Assembly: GCA_035578155.1 (NCBI GenBank)
Contig: JAPWDM010000001.1
Span: 161,979,498 to 162,043,497, forward strand
DNA length: 64,000 bases
Direction of reading: 5' to 3'
Source: Brachynemurus nebulosus
Taxonomy: Eukaryota; Arthropoda; Insecta; Neuroptera; Myrmeleontidae
The notes under the pieces are model-generated. The model worked only from the letters and a program-made list of their open reading frames with translations, did not search any database and was not told the origin of the DNA. Positions 59,101 through 64,000 of the stretch are shown here, piece after piece; the stretch's first letter is position 1; every line of letters begins with the position of its first letter. Both the position numbers and the translations under genes were made by a program.

Positions 59101-59902
59101 AACTCTTTTTAAATGATTCACTTTAAAATTTTTTAATATTTCTTAATCGAAATTTCATAAAAGAATGTGTCAAAATTTAAAAAAATTTTTCTTTGTTAAA
59201 AAAAAAAAATTGAATGTGCAAAATTATTTAATATTAGAATGCTCTGATTATACAATTCTAATCATAACTGTATTGTCAATTGGATAAAAAATTACGTAAA
59301 AATATTATTGTTTGAATATGATTTAACGTAATTTTTATACGATTGAAGCAAACTCTTATTAATTTTAGGAAGGTGTAAATATAATCTAAATTCTGATCAT
59401 ATCACATAACAGATATCGTCGGGATTTTTTTTGTAAAAAAAAATGGAACAGAGATACATTATAAAAACATTTAACTGACAGAGAAATAGAATATAGCCGA
59501 ATCGTTAAATTGGATTAAAAAAATCATGACACGCTACTTATAAAGCGGCTTTTTTCGAATTTAGCTCGCAAAAAATGAGACAGAAAAAAAAAGAATGCGA
59601 GTGCGAGTGAAATGGAGAACGACATATTTCCTAGTTTTTCTCGAAAAGTAAGTAATTTAGAGCAACGGTATAAAAACATTTTTTATGCGTTTTACCTTTT
59701 ACAATGGCTTAGTGTAAAAAAAAATTTGAAAAATTGCTTAATTCTGGCAAAAAACTCATTTTGTTGACAAAAAACGCCCGGAAAACCTACTTCTGGGCAT
59801 CCGACGTGTCTGGCTAACGAACTCATCCAACGATTTGGAAAATCGAATTCGCACACAAAATTTCATAAGCATTAAACGTTTCGTTCGAGAGTTATCGCGC
59901 GG

Positions 59903-59944
<42 letters not shown>

Positions 59945-60067
59945 TTTAGTGAATATCATTTTCGTATTCTAGGGACCTCAAAACATATTTCTGATATGGT
60001 CTCGGGCTTAGGTCGCACCATGACACCTGGCGTAAAAGCTGAATTTCCAGTTTTGGAAATTCGCTAA
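56200..60067 (-). mobile_element. TA-core element, copy c, long form (3.87 kb)
   Basis: It begins atacccctgtcgcagcatct, gcataacatagcgaatttcc and ends ctgaatttccagttttggaa, attcgctaa, the same termini as copy a but reversed. The shared blocks near the right end (ctctagggacctcaaaac-type, agccagacacgt inverse, (TA)n at 59907-59942) are more diverged. Compared with copy a it has about 3.3 kb of additional sequence between the hairpin end and the core. This includes a degenerate tandem of about 110 bp at 56230-56700 (catctaaaataatttag, gaaaaaattttcaaaatcgg). No long ORF survives. Both borders are set by the resumption of the foldback arm. Confidence 0.75.
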
Positions 60068-60592
60068 AAATTAAAAAAAAATGAACGTACTTTTATAACG
60101 TACGTTCAATACATACATACATATTAAGTAATTTAAAAATGTTATTAAAGTCATTGTTTATTTATAAATTAGGAATTTTGGCCTTTTATTATTTATAAAA
60201 TAGAAATTTTGGATATCTTTGGAAAGAAAAAATATCTTCATAAAAGCCTTCTAGTTTACTATTTAAGTTCCTTTTTTAATATTTAAAAATAAAACACAAA
60301 GGCAATTGGCGGATAAGCATTGGTAGGAATGCCCTCCTACGAATTGTGTTGCCTTTTTTCCTGCTAACTGCTATCGGCACAAAATTGAAATTTACTGAGA
60401 TTCAGCCCTTAAAAACTTAAAACCTTTTTTTAAAGCCCCGATCAGCCGGACACTCATCATCAGTTTTGAAACCACCAAAATGACAAATCGCTTGTAGACT
60501 TTTAATTACATTTCGCTTGTAGACATTCAATACCGAAGATGAAGGGAACAATTCGACTTCCGTGATGGAGTCCCGCTGCTCCGGCGTTTTTT
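60068..60592. repeat. Right arm of the foldback, outer part
   Basis: The inverse of 50915-51440. Shared words are gttattaaagtcattg, taaattaggaattttgg, gcaattggcggataagca, gaattgtgttg, cttgtagacattcaatacc and gaagatgaaggg. It ends tgctccggcgttttttattc. Confidence 0.85.
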
Positions 60593-61198
60593 ATTCATGT
60601 AAACGTTCGATGTTCGATCCATCCATCTATCTATATCTGCTCACGGATATCGTAACGTATTTTCTACGGTAGCGGAGCGTTCCATTCTATCGTTGTATCG
60701 TTACAGTTGACGACAGACACAAAACAATATATCACAAAACAATAACATAAAAATAAATTTCAACTCGATAATATGCGTTCAGTAGGTAAAACAATAACCT
60801 ACATAAATAATATGTACCAATGCAATGCTATATCCTAATTCAGTAACAACATGACTGATGATATGTACTAGGCAATGAAAGGATTGGTAAAGGGTATATA
60901 GAGGGGTGTGGGAATAAAAGTTGACGGCGCAGTTATAGGAATTTTCTGTCTCGTGCTCATTTTTGAAACTTGCTGATGAGAAGAGGTTGGGATCAGTAAT
61001 TGGTAAAGAATTGATAAATAGGTATCTATGAATGATACCAAAAAAGCCACAATGAAAAGGACAATTCCGTTTAAATGTTACAAAGAATCAGAATTTATTT
61101 TGCTATTTTAGGCTTAGGCGTAGATGGGTAAAGTTGTTTCAAATTGAAATTTCTATAAATTATAATTTAATTCTCATCGCTAACATTCGTCAAAAGTT
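60593..61198. other. No gene recognised
   Basis: Moderate G+C at 60600-60720 with several CpGs; a minus-strand frame at 60868-61050 (Pro/Ser/Thr-rich) has no motif. Possibly unique DNA. Confidence 0.35.
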
Positions 61199-61200
61199 AA

Positions 61201-61611
61201 ACATTCAGAATATTAAAAATATACCTATATGACTTAATTCGACGATAAAATAATATAACAGTCAAAATCAAAATTGTTGATCGGTTTCAATGTCAGAAAA
61301 AACACCATCCTCAAGACAAAAAATTCTAGTCAAAACAGTAAAGCAAAATAATTTAAAAATTTTCTTAATTTAAATATAAAATAATTATTACTATTATAAT
61401 TAATTTATTTTAACCGTTTATAGTGAATTTTTCAACCTACTGGTTGTTTAATATGAATCCTTAGGATGCTTTGACTTTTAGATATTTGTTGACTAGAATT
61501 TTTTGTCTTGAAAATTATGTCTTTGTGATTGAAATCGGTCGACGGTTTTGATTTTGACTGTTCTTTTATTTTGTCGTGAAATTAACTTATTATTTTCAAT
61601 ATTCTGAATGT
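61201..61611. repeat. Inverted-repeat element, arms about 120-140 bp
   Basis: acattcagaatattaaaaat, ttaattcgacgataaaataa, cagtcaaaatcaaaattgtt, gatcggtttcaat and caagacaaaaaattctagtc in the left arm are found inverted in 61493-61611. The centre is about 150 bp of A/T-rich sequence. Indels separate the arms. No duplication read. Confidence 0.75.
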
Positions 61612-62456
61612 TTTATAAATTATATTTTAAAAAATTTTTTCAAAATTTTGTCCCCAGTTCCCTCAGAGGCGAAAGTTCATATTTTAAGTTATCTCCCCCC
61701 CCAGTGTGATAAAAATCGATTGATAATTGCAAATATGTTGTGACCCCTACTTTGAAGCAAAATTTTAAAAATTTTTCAGTTCGAAAAAGGAAAATAAGGG
61801 CCTTTGGAAAAAAGAATAAGTAACTTTTTACTACCTACTAAAACTTCATTTACATTATGTAAATGCAAAGTTTTATACCCGTGTGTCCAAAGATAATAAA
61901 AAACTATGAGGGATTCGTTGAGATTTTGACTACGAAACTCTAATTGACTGATGGGAGTAGAGGTACAAACACAAAGGATTGGCAAACAATATAATTAATA
62001 ATCAAACACTTAATTCAAAATCTAATTTGTACTGTCAAAAAATAATGTAATAAAATCTTTTTAAATCAACCATAACATAGATTTTGAAGTATGAGTTTCC
62101 CTCAGTTATCACCTAATAACAATTCATTTATGGAGAACATTATTACTGAACTATAACAGAGATTAAATTATATTATCCTCTCAAGCTAAATGAAAGGATT
62201 ATTAGATATATACAGTATGTTAGTATAATACACAAAATTACTAATTTAATCCTTACCAAATTTGAAGGTGTAGTATTAAAAGGCACACGTATACAGGCAT
62301 ATTAATTAATAGTATGGTGAGTCTGATGTATACCGTGGTGTGCCACGACACGCATTAAGTCAGCGCTTCGTAGTCAGTAGAGAAAGTTTTTCATAATTTT
62401 TAGGATAAAATATAGAAAATTTAAGTATATTTATTACTTATCATTCTTCTATATAA
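61612..62456. other. No recognised feature
   Basis: 62346-62362 carries gacacgcattaagtcag, related to the motif at 8455. Otherwise nothing. Confidence 0.4.
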
Positions 62457-62607
62457 CAGGGTTGGCTCCAGGGGGGGGGCAACCCGGGCATTTGCCCGGG
62501 GCGGCATTTTTATTACCTGACGAGCAAAAAAAAAGGTCGCTAGTTTTACACCGAGACGGAATTATTCCGTTTTGCCCGGGGCGGCGAAAACGCTAGAACA
62601 GGCCCTG
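62457..62607. mobile_element. hAT-type MITE, CAGGGTTGGCTCCAGG / aacaggccctg ends
   Basis: 151 bp with strongly GC-rich subterminals (cccgggcatttgcccgggg; ttgcccggggcggc) and an internal gagcaaaaaaaaaggtcgc shared with 26131, 27478 and 30464. Flanks ctatataa / actataac only partly match. Confidence 0.65.
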
Positions 62608-62746
62608 ACTATAACTACAGAATCCTAATTTTAACTTAGAATCTTTAACCTCAATTATCTCGAAGGTTATATTTCACCTCCTGACTCACTATTGCTTTGA
62701 TATAACGATGTAGATATGGTGCCTGCTAAAGTGTCAACCCCAGAGT

Positions 62747-63115
62747 ACCAGAGACAACATATATTCTATCTCTATACTACTGAAACCAGTGTAACCAGTA
62801 AAGGATATAAAATATGTTATATACGTGCACTGGGTTTACTTTGTATTTGTGCGGTGATCTGTCTTTGTGTGAGTGATCGGAGGTGGTGGTGGCCGTGCTG
62901 TCGCATACATATGTATGATACTACACGCGTGTATGTGGCTCTGTGTGGGGGTTATAACAATGCCAACAACAATCAACACAATTGACTTGTGATTGATCTA
63001 CACTCATTCACTGCTACGCAGAGACTGATTACTAAGTAGCCTGACTTGCACAGAACTGTATACTGCAGATTACACGATAGAGATAGTTGTGTTACCTCTG
63101 TACTCTAGGGTGTCA
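62747..63115. repeat. Dispersed repeat, partner of 11745-12170
   Basis: Shares tctctatactactgaaacc, agtgtaac, the atgttatatacgtgcac/atatgtgcacgcg word, tataacaatgccaacaaca and gatagagatagttgtgttac with the first locus in the same order. Substantially diverged. The 89-codon frame at 62716-62985 runs through it and is not conserved in the partner. Confidence 0.6.
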
Positions 63116-63129
63116 ACATTACACTAAAT

Positions 63130-63615
63130 CATTCATGACAATAATGATACAAGATTTTGTTGTGATTATCACAAGGTGACCACAGGATGAAAATGATTGT
63201 CAAGTAGGTACTCAATACCCGTTTTAAAGTCTATTAGCCGCGTTCTCTCTACTTTCGAATTTCGTGCAAGCAATAAGTCACCGAGCCAGATTCTAACTAG
63301 ACCTTACATTTCTTAGAAAAACGGACATTCCGTTAGATCAGATATTACATATCCAAAATTATTCATTTTTGTGAATGAGGATAAAAATTAAATAAACATA
63401 TTGGAAGCATTACGAAGCCAGACGTAATATCTCATCTTCTAAATCTATTTAAGGTAGTTGGTCGGTAAAACGATTTTTTCAAAGGAAATTAACGAAACTT
63501 CTCTGAATATTTATTTAAGTCAATCCCAATAATATAAACCTATTCCGATTAAAATTGCTACCCCCGGTTTTGAGAACTGAGTAATTTTAACACGGGATCT
63601 TATGGAAAAACTCTA
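63130..63615. other. No recognised feature
   Basis: No ORF, repeat or termini recognised. Confidence 0.4.
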
Positions 63616-63744
63616 TTAGCGAATTTCCAGAAAGAATTCTGGAAATTCAGCTATTACAGTAGGTGTCATGACGCGACTTGAGCCCGGGACTATGGCAGAA
63701 ATTTGTTTTGAGGTCCCTAGAAACCGAAAATAATATTCACTAAA

Positions 63745-63840
<96 letters not shown>

Positions 63841-64000
63841 GTATGTTAATATGTATCAGCACGATAACTCTCGAGCGAAATGTCCTAGGTTTACGAAATT
63901 TGGTGACAACGTTGGAAGTCCAAAAATCTTGGATGAGTTCTTCAGCCAGACATGTCGGATGCCAGGAACATGGTTTTTGTTCTTGCAAAAAATTAGTTTT
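63616..64000 (+). mobile_element. TA-core element, copy d, truncated by the window end
   Basis: From TTAGCGAATTTCCAGAAAGA to the TA tract (63748-63828) it is almost identical to copy a over about 135 bp (one difference seen, gaaaatcagc/gaaattcagc). Right of the core it matches acgataactctcgag and ggatgagttcttcagccaga. It runs off the window before the hairpin end. Near identity of a and d suggests recent activity. Confidence 0.85.

Larger units (their letters stand above)
50915..60592. mobile_element. Giant foldback element, arms about 1.7 kb
   Basis: The left arm 50915-52620 is the inverse of 55028-56199 plus 60068-60592. The outer ends are aaaaaacgccgtgagcagcg and cgctgctccggcgttttttt-type sequence. 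Once the 3868-bp TA-core insertion is removed, the right arm is about 1.70 kb against 1.71 kb on the left. Arm identity is perhaps 80-90 percent. The loop is 2.4 kb. Long arms composed of tandem subrepeats recall Drosophila Foldback elements (established type). No target duplication could be read with confidence. Confidence 0.85.

Noticed and set aside
63740..63988. 82-codon minus-strand ORF
   Set aside because: Antisense reading of TA-core copy d; equivalent readings exist in the other copies only as far as the non-coding homology extends.

Overview
This is 64 kb of AT-rich animal DNA, most likely from an insect. Evidence for that is spliced-gene signals, Penelope-like, Crypton, hAT and mariner-type remnants, a tRNA-derived repeat and many long TA microsatellites. 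There are no bacterial operons, no intact long ORF and no rRNA. I do not assign a species.

Only one piece looks like host coding sequence: a 216-bp phase-1 exon on the minus strand (45639-45854) with a good acceptor and donor. It encodes what looks like the C-terminal half of a Ras-association/ubiquitin-like domain followed by a Gly/Ser/Asn-rich linker. If it is real, most of the window is intronic or intergenic DNA around it.

The rest is a dense, nested mobile-element landscape. 0-7.4 kb: a hAT-type element with decayed 8-bp target duplication, a GGGTTCCGTA-ended element, a pogo-like end, a tRNA-headed element folded into a 243-bp-arm palindrome with a 12-bp duplication, a TA-flanked 244-bp MITE, and a Penelope-like GIY-YIG remnant split by a TA-microsatellite element. 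7.7-20 kb: the two halves of a hAT-type MITE about 7 kb apart, a 31-bp minisatellite, a foldback repeat, and a frameshifted Crypton-type tyrosine recombinase. 20-34 kb: TA-flanked elements, small hAT MITEs with CAGGGCCGG ends, and little else. 34.5-36.8 kb: an element whose body consists of two tandem arrays, one of which (about 103-bp unit) repeats a three-part heat-shock-element motif. 36.8-42.7 kb: TTAA-flanked element, hAT terminus, dispersed repeat, then a three-level nest (mariner-type inside a TA-core element inside a hAT element with perfect 8-bp duplication) and a 99%-identical 220-bp-arm hairpin. 42.9-50 kb: a zinc-finger-like transposase tail, a TA-flanked element, the host exon, and several palindromic MITEs. 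50.9-60.6 kb: one very large foldback element with arms of about 1.7 kb built of tandem subrepeats; its right arm has been split by a 3.87-kb TA-core element. 60.6-64 kb: small repeats and the truncated start of another TA-core copy.

The elements do not form a pathway; what unites them is insertion history. Several insertions can be read as exact events because the interrupted host element resumes on the far side. All calls were made by eye from the sequence; no search was run.
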